Assembly (NCBI GenBank): GCA_900142905.1
Contig: FSRV01000001.1
Span: 4,898,001-4,962,000 of the forward strand
Reading direction: 5' to 3'
Length of the DNA stretch: 64,000 nt
Source of the DNA: Burkholderia sp. GAS332
GTDB lineage: Bacteria; Pseudomonadota; Gammaproteobacteria; Burkholderiales; Burkholderiaceae
How positions within the stretch are numbered: the stretch's first letter is position 1; every line of letters starts with the position of its first letter. This document shows positions 1-9,096 of the stretch, one piece after another. The notes under the pieces were generated by a model. The model had not been told where the DNA came from. It made no database searches and saw only the letters and a list, made by a program, of their open reading frames with translations. A program made the position numbers and the translations under genes.

Positions 1-101
1 GCAATCACTCGGGCAGCACGGTGCAGATCGACGCGGCGTATGTCGATCGCGCGCTGAACGAAGTGGCGGAAGACGAGGATCTGTCGCGCTACGTGCTGTG
101 A
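1..101 (+). CDS. hslU: ATP-dependent protease ATPase subunit HslU, C-terminal end only
   Basis: Only the last 32 residues are present; the gene enters from the left edge and the frame begins at base 3. The tail ends in [10 protein letters not shown], which closely resembles the conserved HslU C-terminus. In this family that tail docks into pockets of the HslV peptidase ring and activates it. HslUV is a cytoplasmic two-component proteasome-like protease; hslV would be expected just upstream, outside the window. The stop codon TGA is at 99-101, and its last base is the first base of a hexanucleotide repeat. Identification rests on a short but characteristic tail. Confidence 0.85.
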   Translation, partial: NHSGSTVQIDAAYVDRALNEVAEDEDLSRYVL

Positions 102-166
102 TGTCGATGTCGATGTCGATGTCGATGTCGATGTCGATGTCGATGTCGATGTCGATGTCGATGTCG
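101..166. repeat. 11 perfect copies of hexanucleotide ATGTCG
   Basis: Eleven uninterrupted copies of ATGTCG run from base 101 to 166, starting at the last base of the hslU stop codon. A degenerate ACGATG follows. The array lies in the 3' untranslated region of hslU, upstream of the shared terminator, so copy-number change would not shift a reading frame. It is a simple-sequence repeat of the sort that varies between strains by slippage. Confidence 0.97.
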
Positions 167-233
167 ACGATGATGCCGCTGCCGCGTTAAAGTCGTGCGC
201 CTCGCGCGCGGCCTTCATGCGTGACGCGTAAGA

Positions 234-265
234 AAAAAGGCTGTCTTGTGAAAGACAGCCTTTTT
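234..265. terminator. bidirectional Rho-independent terminator between hslU and regA
   Basis: A 14-bp perfect inverted repeat (234-247 and 252-265) with a GTGA loop is bounded by an A-run on the left and a T-run on the right. It can therefore terminate transcription from both sides. It sits between the convergent hslU (+) and regB/regA (-) transcripts. Confidence 0.93.
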
Positions 266-302
266 CGCTTTCCGGCCCGCAAGTGCGGGCAGGCCTCGGC
301 GC

Positions 303-845
303 TTACTGCTTGACCGGCCGCTTCGCCAGCTTGCGTTGCAGCGTTCGACGATGCATGTTCAACGCGCGTGCAGTGGCCGAAATATTGCCGCCGTGCTCCG
401 CAAGCACGCGTTGAATATGCTCCCACTCCAGACGCGCAACCGACAACGGCGTGGGATGCTCAATCGCCTCTTCAGCTTGCAGCGCGCTCGCTTCGCTTTG
501 CAGCGCCGACAAGATCGTCTCCACGTTGGCGGGCTTCGCCAGGTAGTTATCGGCACCGTCTTTCACAGCCTGCACGGCTGTAGCGATACTGGCATAACCG
601 GTCAACACCAGCATGCGCGCGTCAGGCTGCAAATCACGCAAGGGGGCAACGAGCGTAAGACCGGAGTCGTTGCCGAGATGCAGATCCACCGTGATCTGGC
701 TGAACTTCTGCTGGTTCGCCAACTTGATCGCCTCATCCGCGTTGTGCGCTTCGGCCACCGTATAACCGCGCCGCGTCAGACCGCGGGCGAGGATACCGGA
801 GAACACCTCATCGTCGTCGATCACCAGAAAATTCATATCGCTCAT
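303..845 (-). CDS. regA: redox response regulator, RegA/PrrA/ActR family
   Basis: This 180-residue DNA-binding response regulator has an N-terminal receiver domain: acidic residues near 10-12, phospho-acceptor Asp54 in TVDLHLG, and the conserved LTGYAS and AKPAN segments. A C-terminal Fis-type helix-turn-helix contains NMHRRTLQRKL, a signature of the RegA family, which is normally about 180-185 residues. In that family the regulator controls energy and redox genes in response to the RegB quinone sensor. The start at 845 was chosen because MSDMNF opens the receiver domain and overlaps the regB stop by four bases (ATGA), implying translational coupling. The frame stays open further upstream, but only inside regB. 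Confidence 0.9.
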   Translation of the reverse strand: MSDMNFLVIDDDEVFSGILARGLTRRGYTVAEAHNADEAIKLANQQKFSQITVDLHLGNDSGLTLVAPLRDLQPDARMLVLTGYASIATAVQAVKDGADNYLAKPANVETILSALQSEASALQAEEAIEHPTPLSVARLEWEHIQRVLAEHGGNISATARALNMHRRTLQRKLAKRPVKQ

Positions 846-2152
846 GCCTGTTTCTCCGTGTTGGATGGCGCAGTGCCCTGACGGCCCGCGCCTGATAATT
901 TGCGCCCTGCAAGCGGCAGTCTCAACACTGCACGCGTACCACGCGGCTTGATTTCGCTGACATCGGCCAGTTCGATCGATCCCCTCAGACGGGCCGCCGC
1001 TGAACATGCCAGATACAGACCTACGCCGTGTCCGCCCTGTGTACTGTCAACCGGCATCGTGCCGAGCGAACCACGCAACGCGGCCGGAATACCGGGGCCC
1101 GAGTCGCATACTTCGAATACTATCTGGTCACCGCGCGGCGCGAGCTCGCACGACAGCGTCACATGATCGCGGCTCGCGCGCGCGGCGTTGTCGAGCAGAA
1201 TCGTCAGAATCTGACTGACGGCAACCGTATCGTCAAGGCTGACACCCGCAGGCGGCACACCGATCCGCTCGAACTTCACATGGGGATGACGCAAGCGCCA
1301 TTGCTCGCCGAACGACTCGAGCCATTCGCTGACCGTTTCCCGATTGGTTGTTGTCGATGCACGGCTGCGCAGCCGTGCAAGCGCAGACGTACAGAGCGTC
1401 ATTTGCTGTTCGAGCAGATCCAGATCGGCGCTGTACGGCGCAAGCCCCTTATCGGTTCGCGCGGCGTCGCGCAATTCTTCGGACAACATCGCAATAGTAG
1501 ACAACGGCGTGCCGATTTCGTGCGCGACAGTGGCCGCCTGTACGCCAAGCGCGACGGCCCGTTCATCGTGAAGCAAGCGCTGCTGCGCGTCTGCGAGCGC
1601 TGCGTCACGTAGTCGCAGAGCGCGTGACATGCGCGCGACGAACCATGCAATCAGGCCGACGCTCACCATGAAGTTCACCCACATGCCTGCGCGAAAGTAG
1701 TCGAACAGGTTCGCCGGGTTGTCGAGATTCAGCGGCACGGAATCGAAACCGAGCACGGCATAGCAAGCCACAGCAAACGCGGCGAGCCACGCCATCAGAA
1801 ACCACGGCAACACGGCTGCGGCAATCGCGAGCGATGGCAGGTACAGCGAAACGAATGGGTTGGTGGTGCCGCCGGAAAGAAACAGCAGCGCCGACAACGC
1901 GCCGAGATCGACCCAGATCTGGCCGAACAGTTCGAGATTGGACTCGGGCCGCTGCTGCGAGACACGCCACCACGTGAGTCCGTTGAAGATCACTTCTAGC
2001 GCGATCACGAGCAACATCGCGGGCAACGGCAAGTGCACGCCGAAGAAGATCTGCACGAATGCGATCGTCAGCAGCTGGCCGATGATGGCGAGGCTGCGTA
2101 GCCAGAACAGATGACCGAGGTTGACCCTGCCGGTGTTGGTTATACGATGCAT
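842..2152 (-). CDS. regB: redox sensor histidine kinase, RegB/PrrB family
   Basis: This is a 436-residue inner-membrane histidine kinase. About six hydrophobic segments fill residues 15-175. The heptapeptide GGTTNPF at 94-100 matches the GGxxNPF quinone-binding signature of RegB. The H-box is at His211 (HEIGTPLSTIAML). A cysteine at 254, in the segment after the H-box, sits where RegB carries its redox-active cysteine. An HATPase domain follows, with GPGIP and GHGVGLYL near 350-395. Known family role: the kinase responds to the redox state of the ubiquinone pool and phosphorylates RegA. It is co-transcribed with regA through a 4-base overlap. Both redox-sensing features are present, so the sensor is probably functional. 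Confidence 0.9.
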   Translation of the reverse strand: MHRITNTGRVNLGHLFWLRSLAIIGQLLTIAFVQIFFGVHLPLPAMLLVIALEVIFNGLTWWRVSQQRPESNLELFGQIWVDLGALSALLFLSGGTTNPFVSLYLPSLAIAAAVLPWFLMAWLAAFAVACYAVLGFDSVPLNLDNPANLFDYFRAGMWVNFMVSVGLIAWFVARMSRALRLRDAALADAQQRLLHDERAVALGVQAATVAHEIGTPLSTIAMLSEELRDAARTDKGLAPYSADLDLLEQQMTLCTSALARLRSRASTTTNRETVSEWLESFGEQWRLRHPHVKFERIGVPPAGVSLDDTVAVSQILTILLDNAARASRDHVTLSCELAPRGDQIVFEVCDSGPGIPAALRGSLGTMPVDSTQGGHGVGLYLACSAAARLRGSIELADVSEIKPRGTRAVLRLPLAGRKLSGAGRQGTAPSNTEKQA

Positions 2153-2281
2153 GACTTTAATTTAACTGTTCGGACTAGTCTGACTGACCTCACGGCTTTG
2201 CGCCGCTAGCATAGTATTTTTGCGACAGCGTTGCGCGAGCCGATCGCTCATCATCGGTTCTGGCGCGACCCAAACTCAGCC

Positions 2282-3919
2282 ATGCTGCCTATCTCTGATA
2301 GCGAAACCCCCGCCTCATCAGCTTTCCTGACTTTCCTGCGGCATGCCGCCGCAGCCCGGCAAAATGGCACCGCGCAAGCAGAGGCCAACTGGCTCGATGC
2401 CGCTGCACAACGCCATCCGCTCGACGACGAGTCCATCGACTCGCTCATCATCACTTTGCTCGAGCAACATCGTCATAACGACGCGATCGAACTCGCCGCC
2501 ATTATTGCGCAACTCGATCCGCACCGCGCTCTTACGCACTTCCGTTTCGGCTACGCGCTGCAGATGGCGAACCGGCATAACGAGGCAATCGCGCCCTATC
2601 GTCGCGCACTCGCCATCGATCCGACATTGCCGCAGTTGCGCAACAATCTTGCTGGCGCACTCACACACACGGGCGGTGCGCTGAACGAGCAAATCGCCCT
2701 ACTGGAAAGTGCAGTTCATCACGATCCCAGCCACGCCGATGCATGGACCAATCTCACCCAGGCAAGCCGCGCCAATTTGAATCTGCCACGCGCGCTCGAA
2801 GCCGGCGCACGCGCCGTGCAATGCGCGCCGCATAGCCCGCTGGCGCATAACAACTATGCGCTGGCGCTACGTGAAGCGCAACGCTGGGACGAAGCGGAGC
2901 ACGCCGAAAGAACGGCCTGTGCGTTAGCGCCCAACGACGCGACCGTGCGCTCCAATCTCAGCATGCTGCAGCTCATGCGCGGCAACTATGCGCACGGCTG
3001 GCAAACCCACGAAGCGCGCTGGGATGGCTCGTTTGAACTGAACGGTAACCGCCCCGCGTTCCCTGCACCGACCTGGCAAGGCGAAGCGCTTGCCGGCAAA
3101 ACCCTGCTGGTGTGGGGCGAACAGGGCATGGGCGATGTCTTGCAATTCAGCCGCTATATCCCGCTGCTGGCCGAGCGCGCTCATTGCGAGGGCGGCCGTC
3201 TCGTCTGGAATTCATTTCCGCAGATGGGCGCGCTACTCGCCCGTAGTCTCGGCGATCATGTGGACGGTTATTCGGCCGGTGGTGGCGTCGAATCTTTGCC
3301 ACCGTTCGACTACGAAATTCCGTTGCTCAGCTTGCCTTTGATGTTCAACACGCGCGAAGAAACGATCCCCGCGGCGACGCCGTATTTGCGAGCGGACGCG
3401 GCAGCCGGCGAGTCATGGCGTGCGCGGCTTGCAGGAGAAACCCGGCTCAAGGTCGGGCTTGCATGGACTGGCAGCCACGGCCATCAGCGCAATCCATTCC
3501 GGCGGGTGGGTTGGGAGCGCTATGCGGAAAATTTCGGCGGCATGCACGACGTGGCGTTCTATTCGTTGCAACCGGGTGCCGGAGCAGACGTTGCGGCGGC
3601 CCGGGCGACGGGTCTGCCCATGTCGGACTACACGGCCGAATTCGCCAACTTCGACGACACTGCCGCGTTTGTCAGCGCGCTAGATCTCGTCATTACGGTT
3701 TGCACGTCCGTGGCGCATCTGAGTGGCGCACTCGGCCAGCGCACATGGGTGCTGCTCGACGTCAACCCGCATTGGGTCTGGCTGCTCGACCGCCCCGACA
3801 GCCCGTGGTATCCGAGCGCGACACTCTACCGGCAGCCGCAGTTCGGCCAATGGGATCCGGCGCTGGAGGCCGTTGCACGTGACCTGAGCGTGCTTGCAGC
3901 CCGGCGCCACGCGGCATAG
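2282..3919 (+). CDS. TPR repeat protein with C-terminal glycosyltransferase-like domain
   Basis: About 545 residues. The first half (roughly residues 75-255) is a run of tetratricopeptide repeats with the usual A-x-x-P-x periodicity. The second half resembles the GT9/GT41-like domain found in many proteobacterial TPR proteins: EQGMGDVLQFSRY, GLAWTGS and LLDRPDSPWYPS. That domain is usually linked to transfer of sugars onto proteins or envelope glycans, but the substrate cannot be told from sequence. Start choice is uncertain: ATG at 2282 was taken because the residues before it look non-native. A TTG at 2231 would add 17 residues, and neither has a clear ribosome site. It is transcribed divergently from regB. 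Confidence 0.75.
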   Translation: MLPISDSETPASSAFLTFLRHAAAARQNGTAQAEANWLDAAAQRHPLDDESIDSLIITLLEQHRHNDAIELAAIIAQLDPHRALTHFRFGYALQMANRHNEAIAPYRRALAIDPTLPQLRNNLAGALTHTGGALNEQIALLESAVHHDPSHADAWTNLTQASRANLNLPRALEAGARAVQCAPHSPLAHNNYALALREAQRWDEAEHAERTACALAPNDATVRSNLSMLQLMRGNYAHGWQTHEARWDGSFELNGNRPAFPAPTWQGEALAGKTLLVWGEQGMGDVLQFSRYIPLLAERAHCEGGRLVWNSFPQMGALLARSLGDHVDGYSAGGGVESLPPFDYEIPLLSLPLMFNTREETIPAATPYLRADAAAGESWRARLAGETRLKVGLAWTGSHGHQRNPFRRVGWERYAENFGGMHDVAFYSLQPGAGADVAAARATGLPMSDYTAEFANFDDTAAFVSALDLVITVCTSVAHLSGALGQRTWVLLDVNPHWVWLLDRPDSPWYPSATLYRQPQFGQWDPALEAVARDLSVLAARRHAA

Positions 3920-3962
3920 GACGACATGTGGCGGCAACGCAGCCGCCAGGGCCGCGCCGCGT

Positions 3963-4187
3963 TCAAGGCGAACCGGCTCCCCGCGCCGGTTGCACGGCTC
4001 GCGCGATCTCCGCTGCGAGACATTCAGGACACAGGCAGCGGCCGGACGGATCGAGCCGGTCTGCCGGCAGGACCGGCATCTCACGGCACCAGCAGTCAAA
4101 CGGCACCTTATGCATGGCGCAATCGAACGCCTGACCACAGAGCGGACACAGCGCGCTGCTTTCGGCGTGAGAAGCTGACAATTTCAT
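3963..4187 (-). CDS. small cysteine-rich CWC family protein
   Basis: 74 residues with a dense cysteine pattern: CPLC near the N-terminus, then C, CWC in the middle, and CLCPECLA near residue 55. This matches the Cys_rich_CWC family, small presumed metal-binding proteins of unknown function. It is convergent with the TPR gene, with 43 bp between the stops, and divergent from argB. The start ATG at 4187 gives the usual family length. Function unknown. Confidence 0.8.
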   Translation of the reverse strand: MKLSASHAESSALCPLCGQAFDCAMHKVPFDCWCREMPVLPADRLDPSGRCLCPECLAAEIARAVQPARGAGSP

Positions 4188-4254
4188 AACGGACCGGATG
4201 ATCTCGCTTCAGCCTGAATCAGGAAATGATGCCACGACTGGCGCGCCGCCGTGA

Positions 4255-5352
<1,098 letters not shown>

Positions 5353-5567
5353 TTCCTGCCTCAAACCCGGCACACACGGCACGCTTTCCCGGCATGCCAT
5401 GTGTGCCGTGCAGTTGCGCTACCGCTGCCGCTGCGCCCAGCGATACACAGCGCGCCGCTCTCCGGCGCGAACACGCTCCCCCCTCTTTTATCGCCTTCCG
5501 CATCGCGAACCGTTGTCCGCGTTCACTGCGTGAAGCGACCGCCTGCGCCTGAACGGCGTCCTCCATC

Positions 5568-6359
5568 ATGCGCACCCCCACTTCCCGACGCCGTCGTCCG
5601 CACATCGCAGGCGGCAGTCCGGTCTGGCTGTTCGATCTCGACAACACGCTGCATCACGCCTCGCACGCGATCTTCCCAGCGATCAATCAGGGCATGACGC
5701 AGTACATCATCGACGCGCTGGGCGTCGATATCGACGAGGCCAACCGTCTGCGCACCGGCTACACGCAACGCTACGGCGCAACGCTGCTCGGTCTGGCACG
5801 CCATCATCCGCTCGACCCGAACGACTTCCTGAAAGTCGTCCACACGTTCCCCGATCTCGGCTCGATGATCCGTCACGAGCGCGGCGTCGCGCGCCTTGTC
5901 GCGTCGCTGCCCGGCCGCAAGATTGTGCTGACCAACGCACCCGAGGACTACGCGCGCGCGGTGCTCCAGGAGCTGCGCATCGAGCGTCTGTTCGAACAGG
6001 TGATTGCGATCGAACATATGCGCGATCGCCGCAGCTGGCGCGCCAAACCTGACCACTCGATGCTGCGCAAGGCAATGCGCGACGCGCACGTCGCGCTCAA
6101 AGACGTGATCCTTGTGGAAGACACGCGCTCGCATCTGAAGAACTACCGGCGACTCGGCATCCGCACTGTGTGGATCACCGGCCATCTGCCGCGCAAGCCG
6201 CACGCGGACGGCATACCGACGCGTCTACCGGGCACCGGTCGGCCACACTATGTCGATCGCTGCATTCGTTCGTTAAAATCGCTAAGACTGGGCACCCGCT
6301 CGGTTCGATTGAAGGGACAGCAGACGGGACGCAGCCATGCAGCCGATCGACAAGCCTGA
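5568..6359 (+). CDS. HAD-family hydrolase, probable pyrimidine 5'-nucleotidase
   Basis: 263 residues. HAD motif I is DLDNTL (near residue 24), motif II LTNAP, then a conserved lysine in AKPD and motif III ILVEDTRSHLKN. The spacing and the DLDNTLHHA start resemble the SDT1/PHM8-like pyrimidine 5'-nucleotidase group, which dephosphorylates UMP and CMP. The last 23 bp overlap the start of slmA in another frame, so the pair is probably co-transcribed. The basic tail after residue 220 is poorly conserved-looking. Exact substrate is inferred from family only. Confidence 0.82.
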   Translation: MRTPTSRRRRPHIAGGSPVWLFDLDNTLHHASHAIFPAINQGMTQYIIDALGVDIDEANRLRTGYTQRYGATLLGLARHHPLDPNDFLKVVHTFPDLGSMIRHERGVARLVASLPGRKIVLTNAPEDYARAVLQELRIERLFEQVIAIEHMRDRRSWRAKPDHSMLRKAMRDAHVALKDVILVEDTRSHLKNYRRLGIRTVWITGHLPRKPHADGIPTRLPGTGRPHYVDRCIRSLKSLRLGTRSVRLKGQQTGRSHAADRQA

Positions 6360-7035
6360 CGAAGCCGTAGCCGAACACGAACCCACCCCGTCGGCCACCC
6401 CGCGGACGCCGCGCCTGAAGCCAGGCGAGCGCCGCGTGCACATCCTGCAGACGCTTGCCGCGATGCTGGAGGCGCCGAAGAGCGAAAAGATCACCACGGC
6501 GGCGCTCGCCGCCCGGCTCGGCGTCTCGGAAGCCGCGCTGTACCGCCATTTCGCCAGCAAGGCGCAAATGTTCGAAGGGCTCATCGAGTTCATCGAGCAG
6601 ACCATTTTCGGCCTGATCAACCAGATCGCCGACAAAGAAAGCAACGGCGTGCTGCAAGCCCGCGCGATCGCGCTGATGCTGCTCAACTTCCCCGCGAAGA
6701 ATCCCGGCATGACGCGCGTGCTGACCTGCGAGGCGCTGGTCGGCGAGCATGAACGGCTGACCGAACGCGTTAATCAGATGCTGGAGCGGGTCGAGGCGTC
6801 GTTGAAGCAATGTTTGCGGCTGGCTCAGATGGAGGCCAATGCAAGCGCGGGTGAAAACGCCAGCCAAAGCGCCAATGCGCCTGCTGCCCCACTGGCCGCC
6901 GGCTACGATCCCGCGATCCGCGCGAGCCTGCTGCTGAGCTACATCATCGGCCGCTGGCATCGGTATGTGCGCAGCGGCTTTGCGCGGCCGCCCGCCGAAC
7001 ACGCCGATGCACAACTGCTGCTGATTCTTCAGTAG
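6337..7035 (+). CDS. slmA: nucleoid occlusion factor SlmA, TetR family
   Basis: 232 residues. A proline/threonine-rich N-terminal tail of about 30 residues precedes a TetR-type helix-turn-helix (ITTAALAARLGVSEAALYRHF, roughly residues 48-68). The all-helical domain that follows has the SlmA-type FEGLIEFIEQTIFGL stretch. SlmA binds specific chromosomal sites and blocks FtsZ ring assembly over the nucleoid. The start lies inside the preceding HAD gene (23-bp overlap). Orthology to E. coli SlmA is supported by the HTH flank and length; the protein was formerly called Ttk. Confidence 0.85.
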   Translation: MQPIDKPDEAVAEHEPTPSATPRTPRLKPGERRVHILQTLAAMLEAPKSEKITTAALAARLGVSEAALYRHFASKAQMFEGLIEFIEQTIFGLINQIADKESNGVLQARAIALMLLNFPAKNPGMTRVLTCEALVGEHERLTERVNQMLERVEASLKQCLRLAQMEANASAGENASQSANAPAAPLAAGYDPAIRASLLLSYIIGRWHRYVRSGFARPPAEHADAQLLLILQ

Positions 7036-7165
7036 TCCGCGCGGCACGCGGGCTCACAACGGCGCCCGCGACGCTGCCGCACGAAATTTTCCGCTATACT
7101 TTGCGCCTGACTGCGGCCCTCTGAACTACCTGAGACCGCTGTCCGGAGCACCTTGAACACCTATC

Positions 7166-7249
7166 ACGCGCCGATTTGCTGACTCGATTGCGGGCGCGCG
7201 AACTGCCGGGAACGTTTCCCGCGGTTCACTATAAATGCGGCTAAAGAGG
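7166..7249 (+). promoter_or_regulatory. SAM-II (metA-type) riboswitch upstream of metX
   Basis: Stem P1 is formed by CGCGCC (7167-7172) and GGCGCG (7193-7198). The loop carries GATTTGCTGA and CGATTGC, and the downstream strand TATAAATGCGGCTAAAG lies at 7230-7246; these match the conserved SAM-II blocks. An optional extra hairpin sits between them: GAAC/GTTC at 7200-7203/7224-7227 and CGGGAA/TTCCCG at 7207-7212/7216-7221. SAM-II pseudoknots bind S-adenosylmethionine and usually hide the ribosome site. Here the metX start is about 80 nt further downstream, so the switching mechanism may differ. Confidence 0.88.
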
Positions 7250-7331
7250 TCGTCAGCCGCGCACACCGTTTCTCCTCCGTGCCTCGCCGACGCCAATCTA
7301 GCCGCCCTGTATTTGTTAAATGGCGGAATGA

Positions 7332-8477
7332 ATGGAATCGATCGGTATCGTCGCTCCCCAAAAAATGCATTTCACCGAGCCGCTGCAGTTGCAGAACGGC
7401 AGCTCGCTGGCCGGTTACGACCTGATGGTCGAGACCTACGGCACGCTCAACGCCGCGCGCAGCAATGCCGTGCTGGTGTGTCACGCGCTCAACGCGTCGC
7501 ACCATGTGGCGGGCGTGTACGCCGACAATCCGAAGGACATCGGCTGGTGGGACAACATGGTCGGCCCGGGCAAACCGCTCGACACCGACAAATTCTTCGT
7601 GATCGGCGTGAACAACCTGGGCTCCTGCTTCGGCTCGACCGGGCCGATGAGCATCGATCCGTCCACCGGCAATCCGTACGGCGCGGCCTTTCCTGTCGTG
7701 ACGGTCGAAGACTGGGTGAACGCCCAGGCGCGCGTCGCCGATGCGTTCGGCATCACGCGCTTCGCGGCAGTAATGGGTGGCAGTCTCGGCGGCATGCAGG
7801 CGCTCGCGTGGAGCATGATGTATCCGGAACGCGTGGGCCATTGCATCGTGGTTGCGTCCACACCGAAGCTGTCCGCGCAGAACATCGCGTTCAACGAGGT
7901 GGCACGCTCGGCGATCCTGTCGGACCCGGATTTTCACGGTGGCAACTACTACGCGCACAACGTGAAGCCGAAGCGCGGCTTGCGCGTCGCGCGGATGATC
8001 GGCCACATCACGTATCTGTCGGACGACGACATGGCCGAGAAATTCGGCCGTTCGTTGCGGCGCGCGGAAGGCGCGGTGGACGCGTACAACTTCAACTTCG
8101 ACGTCGAATTCGAAGTGGAATCGTACCTGCGCTACCAGGGCGACAAATTCGCCGATTATTTCGACGCGAACACGTACCTGCTGATCACCCGCGCGCTCGA
8201 TTATTTCGACCCGGCCAAAGCCTTCGACGGTGATCTGACTGCCGCCGTCGCGCACACCACGGCGAAATTCCTGATCGCCAGTTTCTCGACCGACTGGCGT
8301 TTCGCGCCGGCCCGCTCACGCGAACTGGTGAAGGCGCTGCTCGACCACAAGCGCACGGTGACCTACGCGGAAATCGACGCGCCGCACGGCCACGACGCCT
8401 TCCTGCTCGACGACGCGCGCTATCACAACCTGATGCGCGCCTATTACGAACGTATTGCGAACGAGGTGAACGCATGA
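7332..8477 (+). CDS. metX: homoserine O-acyltransferase (MetX family)
   Basis: 381 residues, alpha/beta-hydrolase fold, cytoplasmic. It transfers an acyl group from acyl-CoA to homoserine, the first committed step of methionine synthesis. The nucleophile is Ser151 in [10 protein letters not shown]; Asp321 (TDWRF) and His354 (HGHDAF) complete the triad. Betaproteobacterial members are often annotated as succinyl-transferring (MetXS); acetyl versus succinyl cannot be decided here. The start is fixed by an in-frame TGA immediately before ATG 7332, with GGCGGA as ribosome site. The gene follows the SAM-II element and overlaps metW by four bases (ATGA). Confidence 0.95.
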   Translation: MESIGIVAPQKMHFTEPLQLQNGSSLAGYDLMVETYGTLNAARSNAVLVCHALNASHHVAGVYADNPKDIGWWDNMVGPGKPLDTDKFFVIGVNNLGSCFGSTGPMSIDPSTGNPYGAAFPVVTVEDWVNAQARVADAFGITRFAAVMGGSLGGMQALAWSMMYPERVGHCIVVASTPKLSAQNIAFNEVARSAILSDPDFHGGNYYAHNVKPKRGLRVARMIGHITYLSDDDMAEKFGRSLRRAEGAVDAYNFNFDVEFEVESYLRYQGDKFADYFDANTYLLITRALDYFDPAKAFDGDLTAAVAHTTAKFLIASFSTDWRFAPARSRELVKALLDHKRTVTYAEIDAPHGHDAFLLDDARYHNLMRAYYERIANEVNA

Positions 8478-9082
8478 ACCAGCGAGCACTCGATTACCTG
8501 GCGCTGCGCCCGGACTTCCGCGCGATCGCCCGCTGGGTCGAACCGCGCGCCACCGTGCTCGATCTGGGCTGCGGCGACGGCTCGCTGTTGTCGCTCCTGA
8601 CCGAAGAACTGGACGTACAGGGCTACGGCATCGAGATCAACGACGCCGGGGTATTGGCATCGACGCAGAACGGCGTCAACGTGATCCAGCAGAATCTGGA
8701 AGACGGCCTGCGCCTGTTCGAAGATGGCAGCTTTGATTTCGCGATTCTGTCGCAGACGCTGCAAACCATCCATCAGACCGCCGCGATCCTGCGCGAAACG
8801 GTGCGCGTGGGCAAGGAATGCATCGTCTCGTTTCCGAATTTCGGCTACTGGGCGCACCGGCTTTCGGTGCTGCAAGGCCGCATGCCGGTGTCGAAGTCGC
8901 TGCCTTACCAGTGGCACAACACCCCGAACGTGCGGGTGCTGACAATTGAGGATTTCGAGGCGCTCGCGCCGGAAGTCGGCATCGAGATTCTCGACCGCGT
9001 GGTGCTTCACGATGGCCAGGTGGTGCGATGGGGGGTGAACTGGCGTGGTAGTCTTGCGGTCTATCGCGTCAAGAAAAGCTAA
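8474..9082 (+). CDS. metW: MetW, methyltransferase-fold partner of MetX
   Basis: 202 residues with a class I SAM-dependent methyltransferase fold. The glycine-rich motif is [15 protein letters not shown] near residue 32, followed by GIEIND. MetW is nearly always encoded directly after metX in proteobacteria and is thought to modulate MetX activity. The ATGA overlap with metX implies coupled translation and similar amounts of both proteins, and both would fall under the SAM-II element. The tail LAVYRVKKS is typical. Confidence 0.93.
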   Translation: MNQRALDYLALRPDFRAIARWVEPRATVLDLGCGDGSLLSLLTEELDVQGYGIEINDAGVLASTQNGVNVIQQNLEDGLRLFEDGSFDFAILSQTLQTIHQTAAILRETVRVGKECIVSFPNFGYWAHRLSVLQGRMPVSKSLPYQWHNTPNVRVLTIEDFEALAPEVGIEILDRVVLHDGQVVRWGVNWRGSLAVYRVKKS

Positions 9083-9096
9083 CACCACTTATCCAC

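Noticed and set aside
101..166. ATGTCG array as a phase-variation switch
   Set aside because: The unit is a multiple of three and lies after the stop codon, so copy changes cannot switch a reading frame. It is not a promoter spacer either, as a terminator follows.
3894..4189. Three overlapping plus-strand small frames opposite the CWC gene
   Set aside because: The minus frame has the ordered cysteine pattern of a known family; the plus frames do not resemble proteins.
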